A stretch of DNA of 64,000 nucleotides from Mycobacterium sp. 1245111.1 (GTDB lineage Bacteria > Actinomycetota > Actinomycetes > Mycobacteriales > Mycobacteriaceae): positions 1-64,000 of the forward strand of contig NZ_LZLV01000146.1 of NCBI RefSeq assembly GCF_001673405.1, in the 5' to 3' direction. The notes below the pieces were generated by a model. That model was not told the DNA's origin, searched no databases, and saw only the letters and a program-made list of their open reading frames with translations. Each line of letters begins with the position of its first letter. The first letter of the stretch is position 1. The translations under genes were made by a program, and so were the position numbers. Shown one piece after another: positions 33,601 through 41,978 of the stretch.

Positions 33601-35037
33601 TCAATTCAAGTCGTCCGGCGCCGACAGCTTTCCGCGCACCGCGGTGGCGGCGGCCACCGCCGGCGACACCAGATGCGTGCGGCCCCCCTTGCCCTGGCGG
33701 CCTTCGAAATTTCGGTTCGACGTTGCCGCGCAGCGCTCGCCCGGGGCGAGCTGGTCGGGGTTCATGCCCAGACACATCGAGCAGCCGGCCTGACGCCACT
33801 CGGCCCCCGCGGCGGTGAAGATCTGGTCCAGGCCTTCACTTTCGGCTTCCGCGCGCACTCGCATCGACCCGGGCACAATCAGCATCCGCACCCCGTCGGC
33901 AACCTTTCGGCCGCGCAGAATATCGGCCACCGCGCGCAGATCCTCGAGGCGGCCATTGGTGCACGACCCGACGAACACCGCGTCCACAGCGATCTCGCGC
34001 ATCGGCAGCCCGGCCCGAAGGTCCATGTACGCCAGCGCTTTCTCGGCCGCCTGTCGCTCATGGTCGTCGGTCATCAGCTCGGGGTCGGGGACGGTGGCGC
34101 CCAGCGGCACACCCTGCCCCGGGTTGGTCCCCCACGTGACGAACGGTGTCAACGATGCGGCGTCCAGATACACCTCGGTGTCGAACTCGGCACCGTCGTC
34201 GGTGCGCAACTGATCCCAATAGGCCTGCGCCGCATCCCACTGCGCCCCGGTGGGTGCATGCGGACGGCCGCGCAGGAATTCATAGGTAGTGGTATCCGGT
34301 GCCACCATTCCCGCCCTGGCACCGGCTTCGATACTCATGTTGCAGATCGTCATCCGGGCTTCCATCGATAGGGATTCGATGGCGCTGCCCCGGTATTCGA
34401 TGACGTGGCCCTGTCCGCCGCCGGTGCCGATCTTGGCGATGACGGCCAGGATGATGTCTTTGGCGGTCACGCCGGCAGGCAGTTGGCCCTCGACGTTGAC
34501 GGCCATCGTCTTGAACGGCCGCAGCGGAAGCGTCTGGGTCGCCAGCACGTGCTCGACCTCGGAAGTGCCGATGCCCATGGCGATTGCGCCGAATGCGCCG
34601 TGCGTCGAAGTGTGACTGTCGCCGCAGACGACGGTCATGCCCGGCTGCGTCAGGCCCAGTTGTGGACCGACGACATGGACGATGCCTTGTTCGATGTTGC
34701 CCATCGGGTAGAGCCGAATCCCGAATTCCTCGCAGTTGCGGCGCAACGTCTCCACTTGGTTGCGCGAGACGGGATCGGCGATCGGCTTGTCGATGTCGAT
34801 CGTGGGGACGTTGTGGTCTTCGGTGGCCAATGTCAGATCCGGGCGGTGCACCGGTCGGCCTTCCAAGCGCAGTCCGTCGAAGGCCTGCGGACTGGTCACC
34901 TCGTGCACCAGATGTAGATCGATGTAGATCAGGTCGGGTTCGGTGCCGCCGCCCGACGCCACCACGTGGTCGTCCCACACCTTCTCTGCCAGCGTGCGTG
35001 GACGCCCGGCAGCCGCCTGGGCAGAAGTTTTCGTCAC
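33601..35037 (-). CDS. leuC: 3-isopropylmalate dehydratase large subunit
   Basis: Aconitase-family subunit carrying a [4Fe-4S] cluster. The three cluster cysteines are in VGSCTNGR and CSMCLGMNPD; HEVTSPQAFDGLRL and VCGDSHTSTHGAFGA are substrate motifs. GTG 35037 (VTKTSAQAAAGRPRTLAEKVWDDH) gives 478 residues; the longer GTG at 35064 would start inside the operator region. Divergent from the IclR regulator. Ortholog of Rv2988c. Confidence 0.96.
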   Translation of the reverse strand: MTKTSAQAAAGRPRTLAEKVWDDHVVASGGGTEPDLIYIDLHLVHEVTSPQAFDGLRLEGRPVHRPDLTLATEDHNVPTIDIDKPIADPVSRNQVETLRRNCEEFGIRLYPMGNIEQGIVHVVGPQLGLTQPGMTVVCGDSHTSTHGAFGAIAMGIGTSEVEHVLATQTLPLRPFKTMAVNVEGQLPAGVTAKDIILAVIAKIGTGGGQGHVIEYRGSAIESLSMEARMTICNMSIEAGARAGMVAPDTTTYEFLRGRPHAPTGAQWDAAQAYWDQLRTDDGAEFDTEVYLDAASLTPFVTWGTNPGQGVPLGATVPDPELMTDDHERQAAEKALAYMDLRAGLPMREIAVDAVFVGSCTNGRLEDLRAVADILRGRKVADGVRMLIVPGSMRVRAEAESEGLDQIFTAAGAEWRQAGCSMCLGMNPDQLAPGERCAATSNRNFEGRQGKGGRTHLVSPAVAAATAVRGKLSAPDDLN

Positions 35038-35058
35038 GAGCTCATCCCAATTCGTTGA

Positions 35059-35094
35059 TCTCACTATGCGAGACGTTAGTATCTCTCTGTGAGA
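35059..35094. promoter_or_regulatory. Operator/promoter region between leuC and IclR gene
   Basis: Three overlapping TCTC/GAGA dyads: TCTC-N7-GAGA (35059-35073), GAGA-N8-TCTC (35070-35085) and TCTC-N3-GAGA (35084-35094), the last covering the regulator's GTG. A -10-like TAGTAT (35077-35082) ends six bases before that GTG, implying a leaderless transcript. Fits autoregulation and leuCD control by the IclR protein; binding not shown. Confidence 0.6.
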
Positions 35095-35790
35095 CAGGAT
35101 AGCGGCATCGGCGTCCTAGACAAAGCCGTGGGGGTACTGCAGACAATCGCGGAATCGCCCTGCGGGCTGGCCGAATTGTGCGATCGCACAGGACTGCCGA
35201 GGGCCACCGCGCACCGCCTGGCCGCGGGCTTGGAAGTCCACCGCCTGCTGGCCCGCGACGGACAGGGGCGGTGGCGATTGGGTCCTGCGATCAGCGAACT
35301 CGCGGCTCAGGTCAACGATCCGCTCTTGGCGGCAAGTGCGACGGTGCTCCCGCGGTTGCGTGAGATCACCGGCGAGAGCGTGCAGCTGTACCGTCGCGAA
35401 GGAACCTCGCGGATCTGCATCGCCGCGATGGAACCGCCTGCGGGCCTTCGGGATACCGTTCTAGTCGGCGCGCGATTGCCGATGACGGCCGGCTCTGGCG
35501 CCAAGGTGCTGCTGGCCTTCAGCGACGACGCGACCCGCGCGGCCGTACTGCCTGACGCGAAGTTCAGCGACCGGACACTGGCCGAAGTACGGCGGCGGGG
35601 TTGGGCGCAAAGCGCCGCCGAACGCGAACCCGGGGTGGCGAGTGTGTCTGCGCCCGTGCGCGATGCTCGCGGTTCGGTGATCGCCGCGATCTCGGTGTCG
35701 GGCCCCATCGATCGCATGGGCCGCCGGCCGGGCGCACGCTGGGCCGCCGACCTGCTGGCGGCCGCCGATGCACTGACGAGGCGGTTGTGA
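35089..35790 (+). CDS. IclR-family regulator next to leuCD (LtbR-like)
   Basis: 233 residues: N-terminal winged helix (GVLQTIAESPCGLAELCDRTGLPRATAHRLAAGLEVHRLLARDGQGRWRLG) and C-terminal IclR effector domain (VQLYRREGTSRICIAAMEPPAGLRDTVLVGARLPMTAGSGAKVLLAF). In Corynebacterium glutamicum the IclR-type LtbR beside leuCD represses leucine and tryptophan genes; the same divergent arrangement here suggests an equivalent role. Likely leaderless from GTG 35089. Ortholog of Rv2989. Confidence 0.9.
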   Translation: MRQDSGIGVLDKAVGVLQTIAESPCGLAELCDRTGLPRATAHRLAAGLEVHRLLARDGQGRWRLGPAISELAAQVNDPLLAASATVLPRLREITGESVQLYRREGTSRICIAAMEPPAGLRDTVLVGARLPMTAGSGAKVLLAFSDDATRAAVLPDAKFSDRTLAEVRRRGWAQSAAEREPGVASVSAPVRDARGSVIAAISVSGPIDRMGRRPGARWAADLLAAADALTRRL

Positions 35791-35822
35791 GAGTCACATT
35801 CGTGACCTGAGACACTGTCGCG

Positions 35823-36323
35823 ATGGGAACCAACCAGCGTGCGCAGATCGTCATGTCCTCCTCGGAGATCACCGACTTCGTCACCAGCAGCCGTACCGGC
35901 ACGCTGGCCACCATCGGTGTGGACGGACAGCCGCATCTGACCGCTATGTGGTACGGCGTGGTCGACGGAGAAATTTGGCTGGAGACGAAAGAGAAGTCGC
36001 AGAAGGCCGTCAACCTCAAGCGTGATCCGCGAGTCAGCTTCATGATCGAGGCCGGCGACACCTACGACACACTGCGCGGGGTGTCCTTCGAAGGTGTCGC
36101 TGAGATCGTCGACGACCCGGACACCATCTTCCGCGTCGGCGTCAGCGTGTGGGAGCGCTACACAGGGCCCTACACCGAGGAGATGAAGCCCGCGGTCGAC
36201 ATGATGATGAACAAGCGGGTCGCGGTGCGCATCGTCGCCCAGCGCACACGCTCGTGGGATCACCGCAAGCTTGGAATTCCGGCGATGCCGGTGGGCGGTT
36301 CAACCGCGCCCGCAGCCAGCTAA
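35823..36323 (+). CDS. PPOX/FDOR-B class flavin- or F420-binding oxidoreductase (Rv2991-like)
   Basis: 166 residues, split beta-barrel fold. ITDFVTSSRTGTLATIGVDGQPHLTAMWYGVVDGEIWLETKEKSQKAVNLKRDPRVSFMIEAG is the family pattern for the deazaflavin/flavin-binding groove; KxxNL and RDPR motifs are typical of F420-dependent FDOR-B enzymes. Located 32 bases after the IclR gene and probably co-transcribed. Substrate unknown. Ortholog of Rv2991; the F420 choice is inferred from the mycobacterial relative. Confidence 0.87.
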   Translation: MGTNQRAQIVMSSSEITDFVTSSRTGTLATIGVDGQPHLTAMWYGVVDGEIWLETKEKSQKAVNLKRDPRVSFMIEAGDTYDTLRGVSFEGVAEIVDDPDTIFRVGVSVWERYTGPYTEEMKPAVDMMMNKRVAVRIVAQRTRSWDHRKLGIPAMPVGGSTAPAAS

Positions 36324-36344
36324 ATGCGCTGGCTTGTGGATGAG

Positions 36345-36417
36345 TAGCCCCGATGGGATTCGAACCCACGCTACCGCCGTGAGAGGGCGGCGTCCTAGGC
36401 CGCTAGACGACGGGGCC
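36345..36417 (-). tRNA. gltT: tRNA-Glu (CTC)
   Basis: 73 nt cloverleaf on the minus strand: acceptor GGCCCCG with CGGGGCT, anticodon stem CCGCC/GGCGG, loop CTCTCAC with anticodon CUC, T-loop TTCGAAT. No encoded CCA. Confidence 0.97.
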
Positions 36418-36504
36418 GGAACCGATCCGAGCAGCCAGCATAGCTCACCGCCGAACGCCCACCTAATCGCTTGTAGTGGACGTATTTTGCATGGCTTTGG
36501 TCGG

Positions 36505-36750
36505 TCAGTCCTTGCGGATGACTGTGTCGCCAGCTTCGAATTCTAGTTTTTCGCCGTCTTCCAGAGTCACCCATACGTTCTGGCGGTCGCGGCTTTCTCC
36601 TGGCCGTTGGCTAATCACACCTGTCCGTCCGTGGAGAACTCGTGTGGCCGTTACCCATCTGCCGGTTTGGGGATGCCTGATGGTGTTTCCCCTGCCGACA
36701 CGGATTGCGTCAATCTCGGTCTCATTCGCCACCAGTCCGATAGTAGGCAT
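36505..36750 (-). CDS. Small hypothetical protein between two tRNA genes
   Basis: About 81 residues from ATG 36750 (MPTIGLVANETEID); TTG 36771 or GTG 36759 would lengthen it. The sequence IDAIRVGRGNTIRHPQTGRWVTATRVLHGRTGVISQRPGESRDRQNVWVTLEDGEKLEFEAGDTVIRKD looks like a small beta-rich (SH3-like) domain, not one I recognise. The DNA is visibly less GC-rich than its neighbours and the gene lies between tRNA-Glu and tRNA-Gln, a typical place for acquired DNA. Phage or island origin is possible but unproven; it could also be a normal small gene. Confidence 0.6.
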   Translation of the reverse strand: MPTIGLVANETEIDAIRVGRGNTIRHPQTGRWVTATRVLHGRTGVISQRPGESRDRQNVWVTLEDGEKLEFEAGDTVIRKD

Positions 36751-36833
36751 ACCGCCCACCGTGCTCGTCAACGTCGGTTAGTCCCACCGGCTGGCACGTC
36801 TCGGACGACCGTTGCAGTTCAGCGCATTCGTTG

Positions 36834-36905
36834 CTGGGGTACCAGGACTCGAACCTAGAATGGCTGAACCAGAATCAGCTGTGTTGCCAATTACACCATA
36901 CCCCA
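36834..36905 (-). tRNA. tRNA-Gln (CTG)
   Basis: 72 nt on the minus strand: acceptor TGGGGTA/TACCCCA with discriminator G, anticodon stem GCTGA/TCAGC, loop TTCTGGT with anticodon CUG, T-loop TTCGAGT. No encoded CCA. Bases 36906-37062 downstream of it hold no gene. Confidence 0.96.
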
Positions 36906-37062
36906 TTGGCTGCCTAAAACCGCTGGTCAGAGGCCTGCCGTTAGACCCTTAGCGGTCATACGGACACTGCTGCCAGCCGAGATGGGCCGACGAGCAGACT
37001 ACCAAACAAACGGGCCACCTCTCACCAACGCCCGACTCCCCCGCGGTTCCCGACCGTGGACG

Positions 37063-37842
37063 TTACGAATTCGGCTTCTGGACAACGGGATTCGACAGGG
37101 TTCCGATTCCCGAGATGGTGATGTTGACGGTGTCACCGTCGACGATCGGGCCCACGCCCGCGGGTGTGCCGGTCAGGATCAGATCGCCCGGCAGCAGCGT
37201 CATCACCGCTGAGATCCATTCCACGATCGCGCCGACGTCGTGGATCATCAGCGAGGTGCGACTGTCCTGTTTGACCTCGCCGTTGACCTCGGTGCGCAGC
37301 GTCAGGTCGGCCGGGTCGATGTCCGTCTCGATCCACGGTCCCACCGGGCAGAACGTGTCGTGTCCCTTGGCTCGAGTCCACTGCCCGTCGGACTTTTGCT
37401 GATCGCGCGCGGACACGTCATTGGCGATCGTGTAACCGAGGATGCTCTCGGCGGCATGGTCGGCCGTGACGTCTTTGCAGGGCCGGCTGATGACGGCCGC
37501 CAGCTCACCCTCGAAGTGCACCGGCGACGCATTGGGGGGCAACCGAATCGGCACGTTGGGTCCGATGATCGCGGTGTTGGGCTTGAGGAAGATGACCGGG
37601 TCGGCCGGTGCCTCACCACCCATCTCCGCGATGTGGTCGGCGTAGTTCTTGCCGATGCAAACCACCTTGCTGGCCAGGATCGGGGCCAGCAGCCGGACAT
37701 CGGCGAGGGGCCACGAACGACCCGTGAAAGTTGGAGTGCCGAACGGATGCTCGGCGATCTCGCGGACGGTCAGGTCGTCGGACTCGCCTTCGATGGAGAC
37801 GAACGCGACGCCGTCGGGACTGGCAATTCGGCCAAGGCGCAT
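37063..37842 (-). CDS. Fumarylacetoacetate hydrolase (FAH) family protein
   Basis: 259 residues. FAH fold with metal-binding acids in VHFEGELAAVI and NDVSARDQQKSDGQWTRAKGHDTFCPVGPW, and C-terminal LLPGDLILTGTPAGVGPI. The family includes acylpyruvases, oxaloacetate decarboxylases and hydratases of aromatic catabolism; which applies is unclear. ATG 37842 (MRLGRIASPDGVAFV). Ortholog of Rv2993c, which in M. tuberculosis is followed by gltX on the same strand; here gltX is missing. Confidence 0.92.
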   Translation of the reverse strand: MRLGRIASPDGVAFVSIEGESDDLTVREIAEHPFGTPTFTGRSWPLADVRLLAPILASKVVCIGKNYADHIAEMGGEAPADPVIFLKPNTAIIGPNVPIRLPPNASPVHFEGELAAVISRPCKDVTADHAAESILGYTIANDVSARDQQKSDGQWTRAKGHDTFCPVGPWIETDIDPADLTLRTEVNGEVKQDSRTSLMIHDVGAIVEWISAVMTLLPGDLILTGTPAGVGPIVDGDTVNITISGIGTLSNPVVQKPNS

Positions 37843-37892
37843 TCGCTTTAGCCTAGTCGGCCGACAATGCGCGCCGGCACGGCGGGCTGTGG

Positions 37893-37926
37893 GGGTACCT
37901 CCCGGCCGCGAAGCGGCGAGGGGGCG
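37893..37926. repeat. REP-like palindromic element 1
   Basis: In the 178-base spacer before the MFS gene: CCTCCCG, then a GCCGC-GAA-GCGGC hairpin (37905-37917), then GAGGGGG. Its TGTGGG...ACC...CCCG layout resembles the element at 54538-54570. Possibly a dispersed mycobacterial repeat. Confidence 0.4.
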
Positions 37927-38020
37927 AGGCCGACCATCGCGCTACGGAGCGTCGACCGGCGCCCGCGCAGCCGGGCCCGTTGGCGCATAAATCCTGTTCG
38001 TTGCGTGGCAGCATGAATCG

Positions 38021-39379
38021 ATGACGACGGAATCGGCGAATGCGGTCGGATTCAGCGCGGGCCGGCGCTGGTTGATCGTCCTCGTCTCGCTGCTGGTGAC
38101 CGCGAGCGCATTCATCTTCATCAACGGCGTCGCTTTCCTGATCCCGGCCTTGGAACGAGATCGCGGGACGCCGCTGGGCGAGGCCGGGTTGCTGTCGTCG
38201 ATGCCGAGTTTCGGCATGGTGGCCACCCTGATCCTGTGGGGCTACCTGCTCGACCGAGTGGGCGAACGCGTTGTGCTGACCGTTGGGTCGGCGCTGACGG
38301 CGGGCGCCGCCTACGCAGCGGCCCATGTGCATTCGATGATCGGGTTCGCGGCGTGGCTGGTCGTCGGTGGCATGGCGGCCGCCAGTTGCAACTCGGCCGG
38401 GGGCCGGCTGGTTTCGGGATGGTTCCCGCCCGAGCAACGAGGACTCGCAATGGGCGTCCGGCAGACCGCGCAACCGCTCGGAATCGCGTTGGGCGCGTTG
38501 GTGATTCCCGAGTTCGCCGAGGCCAGTAAATCCGCGATGCACGCTCTGATGTTCCCCGCTATCTTGTGTGCGGTATCGGCTGTGCTCAGCGTCGTCGCGA
38601 TCACCGACCCGCCGCGCAAAGAATGGGACGAAGCCACCGAGCAGGAATTGGCCAATCCGTACCGCCGATCGTGGGTGCTGCGCCGCATTCATGCGGTCTC
38701 GGCCCTGCTGATGGTGCCCCAGACGGTGACCGTGACGTTCATGCTGATCTGGCTGATCGTCAACTACAAGTGCTCGATCGCGTTGGCGGGCGGCCTCGTC
38801 ACGCTGTCGCAGGTACTCGGCGCGATCGGCCGCGTACTGGTGGGCCGATGGTCCGACCGGGTCGGGTCGCGGCTGCGCCCGGTCCGGATCATGTCGGTCG
38901 CAGGTGTTTTGGTGCTGGTGGGCTTGGCGTTCGCCGACCACCTGCGCTCGTCGATCGCGGTGCCGTTGATGATCACGGCGTCGGTGGTGGCCGTGCTCGA
39001 CAACGGTCTGGAGTCGACGGCGATCACCGAATACGCGGGCCCGTTCTGGAGCGGACGCTCGCTGGGCCTGCAGAACACCTATCAACGATTGATGGCGGCC
39101 GGCGCGCCACCGGTGTTCGGTGGCCTGATCGCCTCACATGGCTATCCGCCGGCATTCGTTGTCTGCGCGCTGTTTCCGCTTCTGGCGGTGCCGATCGTAC
39201 CGGCCAGGACATTGCCGCCCGGGCTGGAGACTAGAGCGCGGACGAAATCCTTTCGCCGACTTCGGCGGTGGATAACTTTTCGCTCGGGCGACTGGCCAGA
39301 TGGGACGCCACGGCCCGGTCCACTCGCGCGGCGGCAGCGTCTTCGCCGACGTGGGAAAGCAGTAGCGCCACCGACATAA
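38021..39379 (+). CDS. Major facilitator superfamily transporter (Rv2994-like)
   Basis: 452 residues with about twelve membrane helices. The A-loop motif GYLLDRVGERVVLTVG between helices 2 and 3 and the second-half VLVGRWSDRVGSRLRPVRIM are standard MFS signatures; GMAAASCNSAGGRLVSGWFPPEQRGLAMGVRQTAQPLG resembles organic-acid/nitrate-type members. The final ~50 residues (from about RTKSFRRLRRW) are basic, unlike a membrane protein end, and are read antisense through the last 149 bases of leuB; the ancestral stop may have been lost. Substrate unknown. Confidence 0.87.
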   Translation: MTTESANAVGFSAGRRWLIVLVSLLVTASAFIFINGVAFLIPALERDRGTPLGEAGLLSSMPSFGMVATLILWGYLLDRVGERVVLTVGSALTAGAAYAAAHVHSMIGFAAWLVVGGMAAASCNSAGGRLVSGWFPPEQRGLAMGVRQTAQPLGIALGALVIPEFAEASKSAMHALMFPAILCAVSAVLSVVAITDPPRKEWDEATEQELANPYRRSWVLRRIHAVSALLMVPQTVTVTFMLIWLIVNYKCSIALAGGLVTLSQVLGAIGRVLVGRWSDRVGSRLRPVRIMSVAGVLVLVGLAFADHLRSSIAVPLMITASVVAVLDNGLESTAITEYAGPFWSGRSLGLQNTYQRLMAAGAPPVFGGLIASHGYPPAFVVCALFPLLAVPIVPARTLPPGLETRARTKSFRRLRRWITFRSGDWPDGTPRPGPLARRQRLRRRGKAVAPPT

Positions 39380-40247
39380 CCGCGGCGGTCGGGTCGGCGA
39401 TGCCCTGGCCGGCGATGTCGGGGGCGCTGCCGTGCACCGGCTCGAACATCGACGGGTTGGTCCGGGTGGCGTCGATGTTTCCGCTGGCCGCCAAGCCGAT
39501 TCCGCCGCAGACCGCGGCGGCCAGGTCGGTGATGATGTCGCCGAACAGGTTGTCGGTGACGATCACGTCGAAACGACCGGGGTCGGTCACCAAGTGGATG
39601 GTGGCTGCGTCGACGTGCTGATACGCCACCTCGACGTCGGGATACTTCTCGCCCACCTCGGCGACGGTCCGTGACCACAACGACCCGGCGAACGTCAGCA
39701 CATTGGTCTTGTGCACCAGCGTCAGGTGCTTGCGACGCTGCTGGGCCCGCGCGAACGCGTCTTCGACCACCCTGCGGATCCCGAACGCGGTGTTGGTGCT
39801 CACCTCGGTCGCGACTTCGTGGGGGGTGCCGACGCGGATCGCGCCACCGGTTCCGGTGTAGGGGCCTTCGGTGCCTTCGCGGATCACCACGAAGTCGATC
39901 TTTGTGCCGGGCTCGACCCTCAGCGGACTGGTCACACCCGGGTACAGCCGGCCCGGCCGCAGGTTCACGTGGTGGTCGAGCTCAAACCGCAGGCGTAGCA
40001 ACAACCCTCGCTCGAGCACCCCGCTCGGCACCGACGGGTCACCGATCGCACCCAACAGAATCGCGTCGTGCTCGCGGAGTTCGGCGATCGTCGAATCGGG
40101 CAGCAGTTCGCCGGTGGCGCGAAATCGCTTGGCGCCCAAGTCGTAATGCGTCTTCTCAACTCCGGGTACCACGGCGTCGAGGACCTTGACCGCTTCGCTG
40201 ATCACCTCGGGCCCGATCCCGTCACCCGGGATGATGGCGAGTTTCAC
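39231..40247 (-). CDS. leuB: 3-isopropylmalate dehydrogenase
   Basis: Oxidative decarboxylation step of leucine synthesis, NAD-dependent. 338 residues: MKLAIIPGDGIGPEVISEAVKVL, LRLRFELDHHVNLRPGRLYPG (substrate arginines), VTDNLFGDIITDLAAAVCGGIGLAASGNI (metal Asp residues) and EPVHGSAPDIAGQGIADPTAAVMSVALLL. The ATG overlaps the serA stop by four bases, so serA-leuB translate together. Ortholog of Rv2995c. Confidence 0.97.
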   Translation of the reverse strand: MKLAIIPGDGIGPEVISEAVKVLDAVVPGVEKTHYDLGAKRFRATGELLPDSTIAELREHDAILLGAIGDPSVPSGVLERGLLLRLRFELDHHVNLRPGRLYPGVTSPLRVEPGTKIDFVVIREGTEGPYTGTGGAIRVGTPHEVATEVSTNTAFGIRRVVEDAFARAQQRRKHLTLVHKTNVLTFAGSLWSRTVAEVGEKYPDVEVAYQHVDAATIHLVTDPGRFDVIVTDNLFGDIITDLAAAVCGGIGLAASGNIDATRTNPSMFEPVHGSAPDIAGQGIADPTAAVMSVALLLSHVGEDAAAARVDRAVASHLASRPSEKLSTAEVGERISSAL

Positions 40248-41830
40248 GACAGGTCAACCACTTCGAGCTTGTTGGCCGCCACAGCGGTCCTGATCTCGGT
40301 GCGAACATCGGCGGGGACGTCACGGTCGACACGCAGCAGGATCGTCGCGGCCGGGCCCTCGGCGTCCTCGGACAACTGAGCGGCCTGGATGTTGACCCCC
40401 GCGGTGCCCAGCAGCGTGCCGATCTTGCCCAGTGCTCCAGGCTGATCGGCGTAGTTGATGACGAGGTAGATGCCCTGCGCCCGCAGGTCGAAGTTGCGGC
40501 CGTTGATCTGCACGATCTTCTCGACGAGCTGCGGGCCGGACAGCGTGCCGGCGACGTTGACCACCGAACCGTCGGCGGCCACTGCCCGCACGTCGACGAC
40601 GCTGCGGTGGTTGGGGCTTTCGGTGGCGGTGCTGATGTCGGCGGCCACCCCGCGCTCTTCGGCGATCGCCGGCGCGTTGACGAACGTCACCTGGTCCTCG
40701 ATGACCTCGGAGAACAGGCCGCGCAACGCCGAAAGCCGAAGCACCTCAACCTCTTCGCCGGCCAGCTCGCCGCGAACCTGCACCGACAGCGACGACGGCA
40801 GTTCGTCGGTGAGCGCACCGGCCAGCAAGCCGAGCTTGCGCACCAGGTCGAGCCAGGGCGCCACTTCTTCGTTGACCGTTCCGCCGCCGACGTTGACGGC
40901 GTCGGGAACGAACTCCCCCGCCAGCGCCAGCTTTACGCTCGCGGCCACGTCGGTGCCGGCGCGGTCCTGCGCCTCTTCGGTCGAGGCACCGAGGTGCGGT
41001 GTCACCACGACCTCGGGCAGCTCGAACAGCGGGCTGTCGGTGCACGGCTCCTTGGAGTACACGTCGAGACCGGCGGCGCGCACGTGTCCGCTGGAGATGG
41101 CGTCGGCCAGCGCCGCCTCGTCGACCAGGCCGCCGCGCGCGGCGTTGACGATGATGACGCCGGGCTTGGTCTTGGCCAGCGCATCCTTGTCGATCAGTCC
41201 TGCTGTCTCAGGGGTTTTCGGCAGGTGCACCGAGATGAAGTCGGCGCGCGCGAGCAGGTCGTCGAGCGAGAGCAACTCGATGCCGAGTTGGGCCGCACGT
41301 GCCGCCGACACGTAAGGGTCGTAGGCCACGATTTTGGCTTCGAACGCGGCCAGACGCTGTGCGACCAGCTGTCCGATGCGGCCCAGCCCGACAACACCGA
41401 CGGTCTTGCCGAAGATCTCGGTGCCCGAGAACGACGAGCGCTTCCACGCGTGCTCGCGCAGCGAGGCGTCGGCCGCAGGGATCTGGCGCGCGGCCGACAG
41501 CAGCAACGCCAACGCGTGCTCGGCGGCGCTGTGGATGTTCGAGGTCGGGGCGTTGACGACCAACACGCCGCGTTCGGTGGCGGTCTTGACGTCGACGTTG
41601 TCGAGCCCGACGCCGGCGCGCGCGACGATCTTGAGTTTCGGCGCGGCGTCGAGGACCTCGGCGTCGACGGTGGTCGCCGAGCGGACCAGCAGCGCGTCGG
41701 CTTCGGGCACAGCCGCGAGCAGCTTCGGCCGGTCGGGACCGTCTACCCAGCGCACCTCGACCTGGTCGCCCAATGCGGCGACGGTTGATTCGGCAAGTTT
41801 GTCAGCGATAAGAACAACAGGCAGGCTCAC
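40244..41830 (-). CDS. serA: D-3-phosphoglycerate dehydrogenase
   Basis: First step of serine synthesis. 528 residues, the long mycobacterial type: NAD-binding GVVGLGRIGQLVAQRLAAF, active-site NAARGGLVDEAAL and His in VVTPHLGASTEEAQ, then an allosteric substrate-binding (ASB) domain and a C-terminal ACT domain (YLVINYADQPGALGKIGTLLGTAGVNIQAAQLSEDAEG) that mediates serine inhibition. GTG 41830 (VSLPVVLIADKLAEST) gives the M. tuberculosis length. Upstream of leuB, overlapping. Ortholog of Rv2996c. Confidence 0.97.
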   Translation of the reverse strand: MSLPVVLIADKLAESTVAALGDQVEVRWVDGPDRPKLLAAVPEADALLVRSATTVDAEVLDAAPKLKIVARAGVGLDNVDVKTATERGVLVVNAPTSNIHSAAEHALALLLSAARQIPAADASLREHAWKRSSFSGTEIFGKTVGVVGLGRIGQLVAQRLAAFEAKIVAYDPYVSAARAAQLGIELLSLDDLLARADFISVHLPKTPETAGLIDKDALAKTKPGVIIVNAARGGLVDEAALADAISSGHVRAAGLDVYSKEPCTDSPLFELPEVVVTPHLGASTEEAQDRAGTDVAASVKLALAGEFVPDAVNVGGGTVNEEVAPWLDLVRKLGLLAGALTDELPSSLSVQVRGELAGEEVEVLRLSALRGLFSEVIEDQVTFVNAPAIAEERGVAADISTATESPNHRSVVDVRAVAADGSVVNVAGTLSGPQLVEKIVQINGRNFDLRAQGIYLVINYADQPGALGKIGTLLGTAGVNIQAAQLSEDAEGPAATILLRVDRDVPADVRTEIRTAVAANKLEVVDLS

Positions 41831-41902
41831 GCGGGCCAGCCTAGTGGTCGCGGTCGGGCCGGATCGCGTCACGGTCGCCCATCGACGCTAGCGGGCCGGC
41901 TC

Positions 41903-41963
41903 CGCGACACTTAAACCACGTACACGACACGCCGCAGACGAGCGCGGTGGTTTAAGTCTCGCG
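41903..41963. repeat. Long inverted repeat between ilvC and serA
   Basis: CTTAAACCAC (41910-41919) is mirrored exactly by GTGGTTTAAG (41947-41956); flanking CGCGA and TCGCG extend the arms to 17 bases with two mismatches, around a 27-base centre. It lies downstream of ilvC and before serA, both minus strand. Could be a terminator for ilvBNC, or a dispersed palindrome. Confidence 0.65.
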
Positions 41964-41978
41964 GAAGCCCACCCGAGA

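Noticed and set aside
36418..36833. Integrated prophage between the tRNA genes
   Set aside because: Only one small gene fits; no integrase and no duplicated tRNA 3' end was found. Kept only as a possible remnant.
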